Below, in pieces: positions 1 through 8,365 of a DNA stretch of 64,000 nucleotides (positions are counted from its first letter, which is position 1; the number at the start of each line of letters is the position of its first letter). The position numbers were made by a program, and so were the translations under genes. Where the stretch lies: assembly GCF_020616515.1 (NCBI RefSeq), contig NZ_CP085135.1:3596001-3660000 (forward strand). The letters run 5' to 3'. The notes below the pieces were generated by a model. That model saw nothing but the letters and a program-made list of their open reading frames with translations, did no database searches and had not been told where the DNA came from. This stretch comes from Mesorhizobium sp. PAMC28654. Its GTDB lineage: Bacteria > Pseudomonadota > Alphaproteobacteria > Rhizobiales > Rhizobiaceae.

Positions 1-205
1 ACCCCAGCTTCTCAGCGACGAGCCCTCTCTTCCAGACTGTTTTGCAAAACGATGGTAATCGGCAAAGATTGTCAAAAAAATAGACAATCGCCGGCGCCCC
101 GTCAGCCGACCCTTCCACGCCGGCGCTCTGCTGCGGAGGTTGCACGGTTGCATATCAAGCCCGGGTCGAGCTTAATCTGCCCTGGTAGGGGAGTGGGAGG
201 GCCGG

Positions 206-556
206 GTGAAGCTGAACATGTGGTATCGGCTCGGTATCGTCATATCGGTGCTGTGGATTCTTGGCGACGGCCTGTGGGTGCGCACGTCTGACATTGGCAA
301 AGCCTCCTCAGTTGCCGAATTCACGGCCAAGGTGTGCATTGAGGCCGAAGACGCGAGATACGAAGCCACGAAGAAAGAGCCCGACCTTTTGAAATGTGAG
401 GCGGAAGCCGATAAAGATTTCCGCCTCTATCTCGAAGGGAGTTGGGGCAACGTCGCGATAGGAGCATTTGGCCCGCTTCTCCTAGGATGGCTGGCCGTCT
501 TTATCGTCCTTTGGGTAACCCGCTGGATGCTCGCCGGCCGCAAGGTTTCAGGCTGA
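206..556 (+). CDS. Small two-helix membrane protein of unknown function
   Basis: 116 residues with a hydrophobic segment near residues 5-25 and a second near 83-107, and a charged Lys/Glu-rich stretch between them, so probably two membrane spans with a loop of about 60 residues. The GTG start at 206 has a good purine-rich ribosome site (gggaggg) just upstream; an ATG at 218 is the alternative. I recognise no family. It stands alone, about 120 bases ahead of the next gene on the same strand. Confidence 0.6.
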   Translation: MKLNMWYRLGIVISVLWILGDGLWVRTSDIGKASSVAEFTAKVCIEAEDARYEATKKEPDLLKCEAEADKDFRLYLEGSWGNVAIGAFGPLLLGWLAVFIVLWVTRWMLAGRKVSG

Positions 557-674
557 GTCTCATCCTTCTGCTGCCCTGTCGGAAAAGCCACAGCTCAACG
601 ACGTCGACAACCTCGCGATTTTCAGCCGGCGTCCGATCCGTTTGAATAACCTCGCTCAAAAGGGGAGAGTTGGG

Positions 675-1597
675 ATGTCTCGTCATTACCTATTTCCGGA
701 GCGTGGAGATCCGCTACGGCTATCGCACCGACTGGTTGAAGGGTTGACGTTCGGAACGGACGCACTCCCGCAATACGCTGGGACAAAGCAGCGCGTGCTG
801 TGGGCAATGCTCGAACTCGATGAAGGCAAGCCAGTTCGCATCATCAGAACGGAAGCGTCCATCTGGCCGTTCGACAAGGACGGCGGAATTGTCGAGGGGC
901 TGCACCAGGCCCTGGCGTTGGCCATGAACTCTTTGCCGACACCGAAGCCCGACGGCACCGTCATTGAGCTTCGCCCACGTGCCAAGCAGGCAAAGTTGCA
1001 AAAGGAGTATCGGTGGGAGCCGGGGACTGCGGAGATCGAAAGGGTCATCGCCGACATCTGGCCCAAGAAGAGGGCGGATCGGTTGAAGTCGGCCGCGGGG
1101 ATTTCGAGGCGCAAACCTCCCCTGACGTTCGAAGCCAGGCAAGCGATCGACCGTTCGAAGCCAGGCAAGCGATCGACGAAATCTCGGGGATGTTCTGGAA
1201 GATTTCGAGTGCGATCGAGGATCTCAAGGGGGAGCCCAGCCAAAAGTCATTGGGGTTCGAAGCCAGGGAACGGGCCCGCGCAGATTCCGAGTATGCATTT
1301 CTTTATCGTGCGATCGCCGACATTTCGGACTGGCACCTGGAGGTCCAGCGCAGGCGCCGAACCGGCAAAGGCGTTTGGTACGCGGTGGTGGATATCACAA
1401 TGTGGGATGACGACCGCGTCGGGCGAAGCGTTGGTCGATTTCACCAGGAGTGCACCGGTAAGCAAGCTGCTGTTGCCGCGGCAAGAAAACTCTTGGCCCA
1501 GCACGCAGACCAGTTTGCGGAAAACATAACCGTCGAGGCTGAGGTGATCACCGATATCGAGTGGCAGGAACGAGTGAAACAGTTCGAAGCGGACTGA
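675..1597 (+). pseudogene. Hypothetical gene broken by a 26-bp tandem duplication
   Basis: Two overlapping reading frames together make one protein. The first starts at ATG 675 behind the ribosome site aggggag and stays open through residues such as FPERGDPLRLSHRL. The second frame continues with FEARQAIDEISGMFWK and ends at 1597. Exactly where the frames change lies a perfect 26-bp tandem repeat (1126-1151 and 1152-1177); 26 is not a multiple of three. Removing one copy restores an open frame of 298 residues. The product has no domain I recognise; the second half is rich in charged residues. Seen: the repeat and the frame change. Inferred: recent inactivation, since little other decay is visible. 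Confidence 0.65.
1126..1177. repeat. Perfect 26-bp tandem duplication causing a frameshift
   Basis: Bases 1126-1151 and 1152-1177 are identical, both beginning cgttcgaagccaggcaagcg. A related ggttcgaagccaggga occurs again near 1254-1270, so short repeats of the EAR-coding motif exist in the gene and may have helped slippage or unequal recombination. Confidence 0.9.
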
Positions 1598-1790
1598 AAC
1601 CGGGAAGGGAGCACAGGCCGAACTGTTCTGCTCCGCGTCTGTTTCCCGTCTGTTTTCAGATATGCCGGGTTGCGCCCCGCAGCAAGAAGCTCACTGTTAC
1701 GCCGCTGTTCTCAGTGAAGATGGATCGGCCAATTAAATTGGCCTAGAGCCCTTATCATGACTGAAGCATTATCCTCGGCGAGCTTCATCC

Positions 1791-2135
1791 GTGGCTCAGC
1801 AAATGGCAGCGGAAATCCGTTTGCATGCGTCTGGAGGCGCCGAGCAGGGACAACACCTGCTGAACCGCTTGGCCGGCTTGCTTCAATCGCAGTCCGATAC
1901 GCCAGCAGATGCGCTGGCCCTCGCGGCCACGGCCAATCTGCTACTGCCAGCGGCTGTTGCGTCCATCTCCGAAGATGATCGTCTGGCGGCTGACTGCGCC
2001 ATCGTCTTGCTCGGTCGCACAAAAGAGCGCGGTTGGCACACCAATGAGCAGGAGCACCAGCAGCACGACGTCTATGACATTTTCCACGACGGCCTCCCGC
2101 CTAAGAGTCTGGACAGCCGCAGACATACCGATTGA
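1791..2135 (+). CDS. Doubtful hypothetical protein
   Basis: A GTG-started frame of 114 codons. Third codon positions are mostly G or C, as in the surrounding real genes, and the middle (ADALALAATANLLLPAAV) reads like a helical protein. There is no convincing ribosome site, and the opposite strand has an overlapping frame with a hydrophobic stretch (1941-2285) that is an alternative. I do not recognise a family and hold this call weakly. Confidence 0.3.
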   Translation: MAQQMAAEIRLHASGGAEQGQHLLNRLAGLLQSQSDTPADALALAATANLLLPAAVASISEDDRLAADCAIVLLGRTKERGWHTNEQEHQQHDVYDIFHDGLPPKSLDSRRHTD

Positions 2136-2321
2136 TGCGCTGCTGACAATGGTACTTCTCGCCATGCGGTGAATTGAGTGGCAGAACCTCACGCCTGTCA
2201 GAGCGCTGCACCCATTGTTGCTCGACCGCAACAATGGGTTGAAATCTCCCTGGAGCCCCTCCTTGGGGATTTCTAATTTAGGCATTCCTTTTATGCTTCG
2301 GACATAAGTGGGGTTCTGTTA

Positions 2322-3029
2322 ATGAAATCATTTCTGTTCGCAATCGCTACTCTCGTTGCCGCAACCGGCGGTGCGTTCGCCGCCGACGTTGTGACTTTGG
2401 AGCCACCACCTCCGGTGCCCGTCGCATCTACGTACAACTGGACGGGACTCTATGTCGGCGCTCAGGCCGGTTACGATTGGGCGAAGACGAGCTACAATTT
2501 CAGCAATCCCGTCCCGAGCGGAAGTTTTACTCCGAGCGGATTTGTGGGCGGTCTGTACGTTGGATACAATTATCAGTTCGCTACACCGCTTGTCGTCGGC
2601 GTCGAAGGTGATGTCGACTATTCCAATGTGAAAGGTAGCTTTGACAATCCGTTTGGCGGGTTCAGTGGCGGCAGCGCCAAATTGCGGTGGCAGGGGTCCG
2701 CGCGTGTCAGGGTTGGTTACGCTTTCGATCGCTTCCTGCCTTATATTGCCGGTGGCGTAGCAGTCGGCGACTTTCGCTTTGAGGGCGGCCCTGGTCTTGG
2801 TTCGGGTATTACACCCGCACTGGAGTCCTGGAACAAGACGATGACCGGTTGGACCATAGGTGCCGGGGTGGAATACGCCCTTGCTGATAAGTGGACTGCA
2901 CGCCTTGAGTATCGCTACACTGACTTCGGGACCGCACATGGAAATCTAGCGCCCGCATACTCCTCGGTTGTCGAGACGATGAAAGTTCGGGATCACTCGG
3001 TTCGTGTTGGCGTTAGCTACAAGTTCTAA
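2322..3029 (+). CDS. Outer membrane beta-barrel protein, Omp25/Omp31 porin family
   Basis: 235 residues with a Sec signal peptide ending near the AFA-AD cleavage site around residue 20, a short Pro-rich linker (PPPPVPV), then NWTGLYVGAQAGYDW, which I associate with the rhizobial/Brucella Omp25-Omp31 (RopB) family. The rest alternates aromatic and polar residues as in an eight-strand barrel and ends in a terminal Phe (VGVSYKF), the usual outer-membrane assembly signal. The length fits the family. It probably sits in the outer membrane as a structural or immunogenic porin-like protein. It is monocistronic, with a hairpin just after the stop. Confidence 0.88.
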   Translation: MKSFLFAIATLVAATGGAFAADVVTLEPPPPVPVASTYNWTGLYVGAQAGYDWAKTSYNFSNPVPSGSFTPSGFVGGLYVGYNYQFATPLVVGVEGDVDYSNVKGSFDNPFGGFSGGSAKLRWQGSARVRVGYAFDRFLPYIAGGVAVGDFRFEGGPGLGSGITPALESWNKTMTGWTIGAGVEYALADKWTARLEYRYTDFGTAHGNLAPAYSSVVETMKVRDHSVRVGVSYKF

Positions 3030-3061
3030 TCGTCCCGTCTGAGCAGACAGCAATCAAGAAA

Positions 3062-3092
3062 AACGCCCGTTGTGGAAAACGCAGCGGGCGTT
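3062..3092 (+). terminator. Hairpin after the outer membrane protein gene
   Basis: An 8-bp perfect stem, aacgcccg paired with cgggcgtt, with a 15-base loop, starts 33 bases after the stop codon. There is no long T run, so termination efficiency is uncertain. Confidence 0.5.
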
Positions 3093-3465
3093 AGTTCGGG
3101 AAGGGTGATGAATGCGTTGCGGTCAGGGCGTCCCCTACCCATCGAAGACGGTACGCCCCGCTTAGCTGGATAATAAGCGCGCGCCAGTTGAAGCGCGGCA
3201 AAGTCGAGTTGCGTGGGACGCATCCGCAGACTTTGCCTTGCGTTCTAGCCTTGGAAGAAAAGCCGGGCAGTCTGCAGCACAAGCGGGTTGTGCGACCACT
3301 GGACGGTACCCAGGTGGGAGCAGCAACGCTAATGCTAGTAGGCCAACCGGTTCGCTTAGGCTGTCCAGTTCCATACGGTTTTGTAAGCATACCGCCACGC
3401 TGGCGCCAAAGTCGTTCACGAATTTGGACCTGTAGGGACAAGTTCACTGAATGGAGGAATGAAAC
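3093..3465. other. Intergenic stretch with no convincing gene
   Basis: Open frames exist on both strands, but none has a ribosome site, typical codon use or a recognisable motif. The promoter of the small secreted protein at 3466 should lie near its right end. Confidence 0.5.
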
Positions 3466-3687
3466 ATGTTTCGGAAATTAGCCATTGCCACCGCACTCGT
3501 AGCCGTTTGCAGTATGCCCGCTTTCGCTGCCACGGAATATTGGGTGGCAAAGGATGCGACCACAAAGAAGTGTGAAGTCGTGACGAAAAAGCCAGACGGC
3601 ACGAAGTTGATGGATGCCGGTAAGAAAACCTACGCCACTAAGGGCGATGCCGACAAAGCCCTGAAACTCCTTGGCGATTGCAAATAA
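3466..3687 (+). CDS. Small secreted protein of unknown function
   Basis: 73 residues: a clear Sec signal peptide (Lys/Arg start, hydrophobic core, PAFA-AT cleavage near residue 21) and a mature part of about 50 residues, rich in Lys, with two cysteines and a YWVAKD opening. I associate this layout with small periplasmic proteins of rhizobia of unknown role. A strong ribosome site (ggagg) lies nine bases before ATG, and a perfect hairpin follows the stop, so it is a single-gene transcript. Confidence 0.75.
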   Translation: MFRKLAIATALVAVCSMPAFAATEYWVAKDATTKKCEVVTKKPDGTKLMDAGKKTYATKGDADKALKLLGDCK

Positions 3688-3713
3688 TTGATCCAGTCCG
3701 CCTCTTGCGCGCA

Positions 3714-3741
3714 ACACCCGTCCCAGGGGTGGGACGGGTGT
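3714..3741 (+). terminator. Strong hairpin after the small secreted protein gene
   Basis: A perfect 12-bp inverted repeat (acacccgtccca / tgggacgggtgt) with a gggg loop starts 27 bases after the stop. No T run follows, so it may act as an mRNA-stabilising hairpin or a weak terminator. Confidence 0.65.
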
Positions 3742-3883
3742 CATAGCGGCCTTGGCGTGCCACGGCTCATGCGATATTGCCGTGTGGCTTTTGAAAATCC
3801 GTAAGACCGCACTGGGGGGAACTTCTTTAAGCAGCGTCGGTAGGCTTCTGGGCTCTGATGAGCGAGGATGAGCGAGGATTTTT

Positions 3884-3973
3884 ATGAGCCGATTATCTGT
3901 GTGGATTGCACTTATCGCAATAGTTCTGGTGGCTCTCTTCGTTCTGCAAGCGCATGGCATAATCAGGTTCTAG
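3884..3973 (+). CDS. 29-residue single-span membrane miniprotein
   Basis: A short frame MSRLSVWIALIAIVLVALF followed by LQAHGIIRF and a TAG stop. A hydrophobic helix covers nearly the whole length, with Arg at residue 3 and Arg near the end. It is preceded by a tandem 10-bp repeat (gatgagcgag at 3857 and 3867), the second copy of which supplies a gagg ribosome site about six bases before ATG. The composition fits a real membrane miniprotein, but there is no supporting neighbour or family. Confidence 0.45.
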   Translation: MSRLSVWIALIAIVLVALFVLQAHGIIRF

Positions 3974-4476
3974 GATAGAATCTGGCGCTGGTACCCACCA
4001 TTTTGCACCCGCGCGGACCTCATTGATTATGGTCCACGTAGAGGGTGGCCGGATCCACACGTTCGAAGATCGGCTCACCGGTAGGCGGCACTCCGGGGGA
4101 TAGATCGATCCTGATCCCGCCGCCTCCCGTGCTGGCAAGGAGCCATAACTTCGAATACCGTAATCGCCTTCCGTTGGCTCGTCTAAGGAACGTTCTTTGA
4201 TCCGTTGAGCGCCAGGAGGTGGAGAGTCACTTTATTTCGAGAAGTTGGCGTGGCTTGGGAGGCAAGGAGCATCGAATTGATGACATCATCACGCGTGAAA
4301 GCGCAGGGTTGTCGCCCTGCTTGCGAGTGGTGACCGGCCCCGAGCGCAAAAGGCTTACCAAATTGTATGGCCGAAGGGGCTCACCGAAGAGCCGCCGGAC
4401 CTAAACCTCTCTCGGTCCAGTCACCATATACAGGCTTCGCGCAAGGCGAACCGATACCTAACGAAGGATTTTTAGA
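3974..4476. other. Intergenic stretch with no convincing gene
   Basis: About 500 bases. A 61-codon frame at 4219-4404 has no ribosome site and atypical composition, so I leave it out. The right end should hold the promoter of the Tim44-like gene, whose ribosome site gaagga precedes ATG 4477. Confidence 0.45.
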
Positions 4477-5451
4477 ATGCCCAAGTTACGGCTGATCCAC
4501 GTAGCGTCGATATTGTTGATACTGCCGACGGCACTTGGGAGCGTATCGCTCAATCCGGCTGAAGCTCGCAGCGGCGGCAGTTTCGGCAGTCGCGGCAGCC
4601 GGACCTTCCAGGCGCCAGCCCCGACGACAACTGCCCCTTACACCGCGCCCGTAAAGCGGTCGATGACGCCGAATACCGTTCAACCGGCGACACCGTCGCA
4701 GCCGTCGCTTGCTCAGCCGCGTCCCAGTTTTTGGAGCCGCTTCGGCGGTGGGCTGGTTGGCGGGCTGGTCGGCGGCCTGCTCTTCAATGGAATTTTTGGC
4801 ATGATGTTTGGCCACGGATTTGGCGGCATGGGTGGCGGCCTCAGCTTCATATTCCAGTTGTTGCTGATCGGCGGCATCGTCATATTGGCAATGCGGTTCT
4901 TCAGCCGCAGCAATACCGCTCCGACCGAAGCCAGAAGTTTCGCGACTCCATTTGGCCAGCAGGGTTTCGGAGCCGGCGCACAAGCCTACAGCCCGCCGGC
5001 CGCCACCGGGATAGGGGCAAGTGGCGCAACCGGCGCAGACGAAATCGGGACTACCGATACTGATCGTTCTACTTTCGAACGCATTCTCGCGGCCATGCAA
5101 GCGGCGTTCACCCGCGAAGACCACCAAGGGCTACGCCGGCTGACAACACCGGAAATGGTCTCCTACCTCTCCGAGGAATTGGCTGATAACGCCACCAAGG
5201 GCCTGAAGAACGAAGTATCAAATCTTCAGTTCTTGAATGGTGAAGTTGCCGAAGCGTGGCGTGAGGGCATGCGCGATTATGCGACGGTCGCAATGCATTG
5301 GTCCGCCATCGACGTGATGCGCAACCGTCAAACAGGCGCCATCGAAAAGGGGGACCCAAACAATCCGGTCGAAACAACGGAGCTGTGGACCTTTACGCGT
5401 GAGGCTGGGCAACCATGGTTGCTATCTGCGATCCAGGAAACGGCCAACTGA
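4477..5451 (+). CDS. Tim44-like domain protein, exported and membrane-bound
   Basis: 324 residues. Residues 1-31 form a signal peptide or anchor (ending PAEARSGG). A Ser/Gly/Pro/Thr-rich linker covers about 32-85, a Gly-rich segment (GGGLVGGLVGGLLFNGIFGM) about 90-110, and a second membrane span about 125-142 (FIFQLLLIGGIVILAMRFF). The C-terminal 140 residues, from FERILAAMQAAFTREDH to LWTFTREAGQPWLLSAIQE, match the Tim44/TIMM44-like fold of bacterial exported proteins. Its role in bacteria is not settled; membrane or envelope association is likely. It may be followed in the same transcript by the glycine-zipper gene about 110 bases downstream. Confidence 0.8.
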   Translation: MPKLRLIHVASILLILPTALGSVSLNPAEARSGGSFGSRGSRTFQAPAPTTTAPYTAPVKRSMTPNTVQPATPSQPSLAQPRPSFWSRFGGGLVGGLVGGLLFNGIFGMMFGHGFGGMGGGLSFIFQLLLIGGIVILAMRFFSRSNTAPTEARSFATPFGQQGFGAGAQAYSPPAATGIGASGATGADEIGTTDTDRSTFERILAAMQAAFTREDHQGLRRLTTPEMVSYLSEELADNATKGLKNEVSNLQFLNGEVAEAWREGMRDYATVAMHWSAIDVMRNRQTGAIEKGDPNNPVETTELWTFTREAGQPWLLSAIQETAN

Positions 5452-5561
5452 AGGGTAGTGGCGCCGGCTTTCAATGCCTGATGCTTCTGCGGCGACTTCG
5501 CACGGAACGATTCGGGATCTTCCGCATTGCGGTTCCTGGATCAAGATTAGGACAAGCTGAT

Positions 5562-5822
5562 ATGAAGAAAGCAATTATCGCCGTGGCAGCTTTAGCTGTT
5601 CTGGGTGCGAGCTCACAAGCCCAGGCGATCGGGTGTCTGTCGGGCGCCGCAGCTGGCGGGGTCGCCGGCCATTATGCAGGCCATCACACGGTGCTCGGAG
5701 CCTTGGGCGGGTGTGTTGTGGGGCACCAGCTCCACAAGAAGCAGAAGCGCAAGAAGCAACAACTGGAGCAACAGCAGGCCTTACCCGCCCAGCCAGCGAT
5801 CAAAAAGCCGACAGCTCAATAA
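5562..5822 (+). CDS. Exported glycine-zipper protein
   Basis: 86 residues: signal peptide (MKKAIIAVAALAVLGASSQAQA), then a Gly/Ala-rich segment (GAAAGGVAGHYAGHHTVLGALGG) typical of glycine-zipper membrane-inserting proteins, then a very basic tail (KKQKRKKQQ) with Gln and Pro. I chose ATG 5562 because the signal peptide starts there; the frame is open further upstream but reads as noise. The stop overlaps the next start (TAATG), so the two genes are translationally coupled. Confidence 0.7.
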   Translation: MKKAIIAVAALAVLGASSQAQAIGCLSGAAAGGVAGHYAGHHTVLGALGGCVVGHQLHKKQKRKKQQLEQQQALPAQPAIKKPTAQ

Positions 5823-6199
5823 TGCTCGGCCAAAAGCGCATGCAGTGGAACGGGATTATGGATCGTCCTTTGTACTTTTTGGCGGAGTTTTTCTCAAGGC
5901 CCCCCGGCTTCTACGTAATGCTCGGGGCAGCCCTCACTTGCGCGGCGATCGCCAGTTCGTCTGTTGGAAGCTACATCCTATCCATATCTGCCATTGCGTT
6001 GACCGGCGTCGTGCTGATCCAGAACAACCGTGACACCCGCGCGATGCAGGCCAAATTGAACGAAATCATTGTGGCTCTGGACAACGCGCGAAACGAGGTA
6101 GTCGGTCTCGAACATGGTACGCACGCCGAAATCACCGCTGAGATCGAGAAGATCGAGCGAAACGCAGCGCTTTCGAGGAACCGTGTGACCCTCGAATGA
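5822..6199 (+). CDS. Low-affinity iron permease family membrane protein
   Basis: 125 residues. Two hydrophobic spans (about residues 33-50 and 53-68) are followed by VLIQNNRDTRAMQAKLNEII and ARNEVVGLEH, the signature I associate with the low-affinity iron permease family (COG5478, Pfam Iron_permease). Actual iron transport has not been shown for most bacterial members. The start at 5822 overlaps the stop of the glycine-zipper gene; internal ATGs at 5840 and 5858 are possible. It overlaps the next small gene by ATGA, making a three-gene coupled set. Confidence 0.7.
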   Translation: MLGQKRMQWNGIMDRPLYFLAEFFSRPPGFYVMLGAALTCAAIASSSVGSYILSISAIALTGVVLIQNNRDTRAMQAKLNEIIVALDNARNEVVGLEHGTHAEITAEIEKIERNAALSRNRVTLE

Positions 6200-6378
6200 G
6201 AAACTATCGAGTTGACGAAATGGAAGATGACACCGTGCTCAAGACGCATCCAATCAAAGCGCCGACGCCGTTCGAAGCTGCGGGAAAAGTCATTAGCCAA
6301 ACCGTGAAGCTAACCAAGCAGCGTGAAGGCGACTGGGTGAGGGTCACAGACGAAGAGAAGGGCCTGGTTTTCGGCTAA
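6196..6378 (+). CDS. Small soluble hypothetical protein
   Basis: 60 residues, starting in an ATGA overlap with the iron-permease-like gene. The pattern (TVLKTHPIKAPTPFEAAGKVIS, then WVRVTDEEKGLVF) resembles short rhizobial proteins in which a small beta-rich unit ends in a WVRV-T motif; I know no function for them. Translational coupling suggests co-expression with the two upstream genes. Confidence 0.55.
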   Translation: MRNYRVDEMEDDTVLKTHPIKAPTPFEAAGKVISQTVKLTKQREGDWVRVTDEEKGLVFG

Positions 6379-6466
6379 CATTGCGACGAGACGCTCGGAC
6401 TAGGTCAAGCTATATTACCTTGAGGATAACGGCGAACGGTCGGGCCTGACTTATCGCCGACGCGAT

Positions 6467-7210
6467 TCAGCTTAATATGTTTACCGCGCGGGCAGCTACC
6501 AGCGCGAGTGTCATAAGAGACACGGCTGCTTCGGCCGCCATTAGCAGTTTGGCCCGGGCCGATAGGGGCATCGTATCAGTAGGGGAAAACGCCGTCGCGT
6601 TGGTAAAGGACACAAAGAAATAGTCCACGAAGCCAGGTGACCAGTCTTTGGGGCGGTCGATATTCATTGCCATTTGCGGAAATAGAAAATCGACGGTGGA
6701 ATTGGGAACCAGACCTCTTGAAGCAGGCCCGCCCCTATCGATGCTCCAGTACCACAGCGCGAATACAATCACATTGGTCGACCAGATGTTCGCCGCGTCG
6801 ATCAACAGCGACCTGGCATCCCCGGCGTGACCGCCGAGCAACGCGCGCAATAGGAAATACAGGGCGACGAAATTCATGAAGGTGATGATGGCGGTCAGCA
6901 CCACCGCTACACGGCGGATTAGCCGACGCGTGCGCCCTGCAAATTGGAAGTGCAACTCGGTCGTCGCATTCTTGACCTGATTGTGCACCCAGGCCGTGGC
7001 AAACGACAGCGGCAAAAGGAGCAACAGTTCCGCTATAGGCGCCGCCCAGCGGGGCCCAAGCGAGAAATTATTGACCAGCAACAATTGCAGGACGATAACC
7101 AAGACAACCGCCCCTCGCGCGAGCCAGAAATCGTGAGCGTGGGTCAACAGAACCCGGTGGTCTTGCGTGGGGTGACGGGTGGAGCTCACGGGGTGCCTCG
7201 GTGTCACGGC
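6467..7210 (-). CDS. Membrane protein with a channel-like C-terminal half
   Basis: 247 residues with about five hydrophobic spans. The last part, YFFVSFTNATAFSPTDTMPL followed by a long hydrophobic helix, has the layout of a two-span potassium-channel pore (pore helix, filter, second span), but the filter TVGYGD is replaced by NATAFSPTD. I have seen this variant in conserved alphaproteobacterial membrane proteins of unknown role. No ATG is available. The GTG at 7210 overlaps the stop of a 36-codon ORF (GTGA), so I take that as the start and infer translational coupling; GTG 7192 is an alternative. Confidence 0.65.
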   Translation of the reverse strand, partial: AVTPRHPVSSTRHPTQDHRVLLTHAHDFWLARGAVVLVIVLQLLLVNNFSLGPRWAAPIAELLLLLPLSFATAWVHNQVKNATTELHFQFAGRTRRLIRRVAVVLTAIITFMNFVALYFLLRALLGGHAGDARSLLIDAANIWSTNVIVFALWYWSIDRGGPASRGLVPNSTVDFLFPQMAMNIDRPKDWSPGFVDYFFVSFTNATAFSPTDTMPLSARAKLLMAAEAAVSLMTLALVAARAVNILS

Positions 7211-7317
7211 ACCAAAGGCTGTTGGAATTGGCACAACCCCGCAACCTGCTTCTCCAAGGCTTCTTGCGCTTCGCGCTGCGCCGGTTTCCGTGCGGCTTCG
7301 TTCTGCTCGTCGGCCAT
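7207..7317 (-). CDS. 36-residue leader ORF coupled to the membrane protein
   Basis: A short frame beginning MADEQNEAARKPAQREAQEA with one of the strongest ribosome sites in the window (aaggagg, seven bases before ATG). It ends CCG TGA, where the TGA overlaps the GTG start of the downstream membrane protein. The product is very polar and probably helical. It may be a real small protein or mainly a translation leader that feeds ribosomes to the next gene. Confidence 0.5.
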
Positions 7318-7408
7318 GTCTCAACCTCCTTGTTTTGGTGCTTAACGGCTACCTGCAGCGTAAGTTCCTCAGCGGAAAGAGCCCACCGCACTGAGGCAGA
7401 AGGCCGAC

Positions 7409-7720
7409 CTAACTCTCAACGTGGTCAGGCTGCTCGCGCTCGTCGTCGCCTTCAGGAATGTCGCCGCCGTCAAACTCGCCGTCGATGAAAAACGGGTCTG
7501 CCCCACCCTTTAGAGCCAAGGTCTGGTTGGTCGCCAGCGTCCAGCCCAGGGAGGGCTCATCTTCGCTAAGATCCCCTTCCCTGTCGGCGCCCGGCTCCAG
7601 GTCCGGGTCACCGTCCGCTTCGTCTAGTATCGCAAGGAGCACTTCAACAGCCCGCTCGATCCTACGCCGACGCGCAGCGGTGAGCGGAAGGAAGTCGGAA
7701 GGCATCGGGCGCGCGTTCAT
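7409..7720 (-). CDS. Acidic hypothetical protein of the integrated element
   Basis: 103 residues. A basic N-terminal part (LTAARRRRIERAVEVLLAIL) precedes a very acidic remainder rich in Asp, Glu and Gly. No known domain. The start at 7720 overlaps the stop of the 65-residue gene upstream (ATGA), so it is the last gene of a leftward set. Confidence 0.6.
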   Translation of the reverse strand: MNARPMPSDFLPLTAARRRRIERAVEVLLAILDEADGDPDLEPGADREGDLSEDEPSLGWTLATNQTLALKGGADPFFIDGEFDGGDIPEGDDEREQPDHVES

Positions 7721-7914
7721 GACTGCGCTGCCTTCGACTTCGGTGCAATCACCACAAAGGCGACGGCTGGATCATGATCGATCTGAATACGGTAATCCAG
7801 GCCGTGAACTGCCTGCATCTTCTGTGCAAGCACACGCGCAAGCGCCTCGATCTCTTGACGGGTACTCAGAGCTTCTGCCATCGCGTGGCCGAGAATGTTG
7901 GGTCGCGCTTTCAT
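7717..7914 (-). CDS. Small hypothetical protein of the integrated element
   Basis: 65 residues with an amphipathic helical region (AEALSTRQEIEALARVLAQKM) followed by a short beta-like segment (AVAFVVIAPK). Both ends overlap neighbouring genes by ATGA, typical of compact phage gene strings. No family recognised. Confidence 0.6.
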   Translation of the reverse strand: MKARPNILGHAMAEALSTRQEIEALARVLAQKMQAVHGLDYRIQIDHDPAVAFVVIAPKSKAAQS

Positions 7915-8363
7915 GACGGCACCGACGCGCGGCTAGCCTTGCGTCCCGCCTGCTGGCGCTTGGCAAGGTGGACGCGATCGACCAGCGCCGCCTCGTCTCG
8001 AGCAATTGCCAGTGCGGTTTCGGATGTGCCGCCGCCGTGGCGACGAAGCCAATCCTGTTTCCAGCGCAGATGACGAACGCACGTGGCAGGAATGAACACC
8101 TGTTTCAGACATTGAACCCGCCAGACATGTTCCGCTTCTCTGACGGCCTGCTTCGCCTTGGCGGCCTCCGGGCTTTCCTGGCCGAACTCTCTGCTGGTCA
8201 GTATCCGTCGATAATCGAAGGTCATGTAGAAGTGGTATGCCGCCTCGATTTCCATCCGGCCGGTCCACCAGTCAGATGGCGGGTTGAGCCATGCTGTGAT
8301 TGCCGTCAATTCGTCGGCAACCACCGGGGCCGGCTTTGGGCGAAATTGAACAACCTCGCCCAT
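7911..8363 (-). CDS. Hypothetical protein of the integrated element
   Basis: 150 residues, rich in Trp, Arg and His (WLNPPSDWWTGRMEIEAAYHFYM; WKQDWLRRHGG), probably soluble. I chose ATG 8363 because a ggagg ribosome site lies just upstream; the frame is open a little further to a TTG. It ends in an ATGA overlap with the next gene. I recognise no characterised domain. Confidence 0.6.
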   Translation of the reverse strand: MGEVVQFRPKPAPVVADELTAITAWLNPPSDWWTGRMEIEAAYHFYMTFDYRRILTSREFGQESPEAAKAKQAVREAEHVWRVQCLKQVFIPATCVRHLRWKQDWLRRHGGGTSETALAIARDEAALVDRVHLAKRQQAGRKASRASVPS

Positions 8364-8365
8364 GG

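Noticed and set aside
67..89. Short inverted repeat gattgtc...gacaatc around an A-rich loop
   Set aside because: Seven-base arms occur by chance often enough, and no nearby gene start gives it a role.
1941..2285. Leftward 114-codon frame with a hydrophobic stretch
   Set aside because: Codon third positions favour the opposite strand, and the frame has no ribosome site; kept only as an alternative to the weak 1791 call.
4219..4404. 61-codon open frame in the 3974-4476 gap
   Set aside because: No ribosome site, atypical codon use and no recognisable motif.
5504..5528. Possible EcfG-type promoter (ggaac...catt) before the glycine-zipper gene
   Set aside because: The second half does not match the CGTT consensus, and there is no supporting regulatory context in the window.
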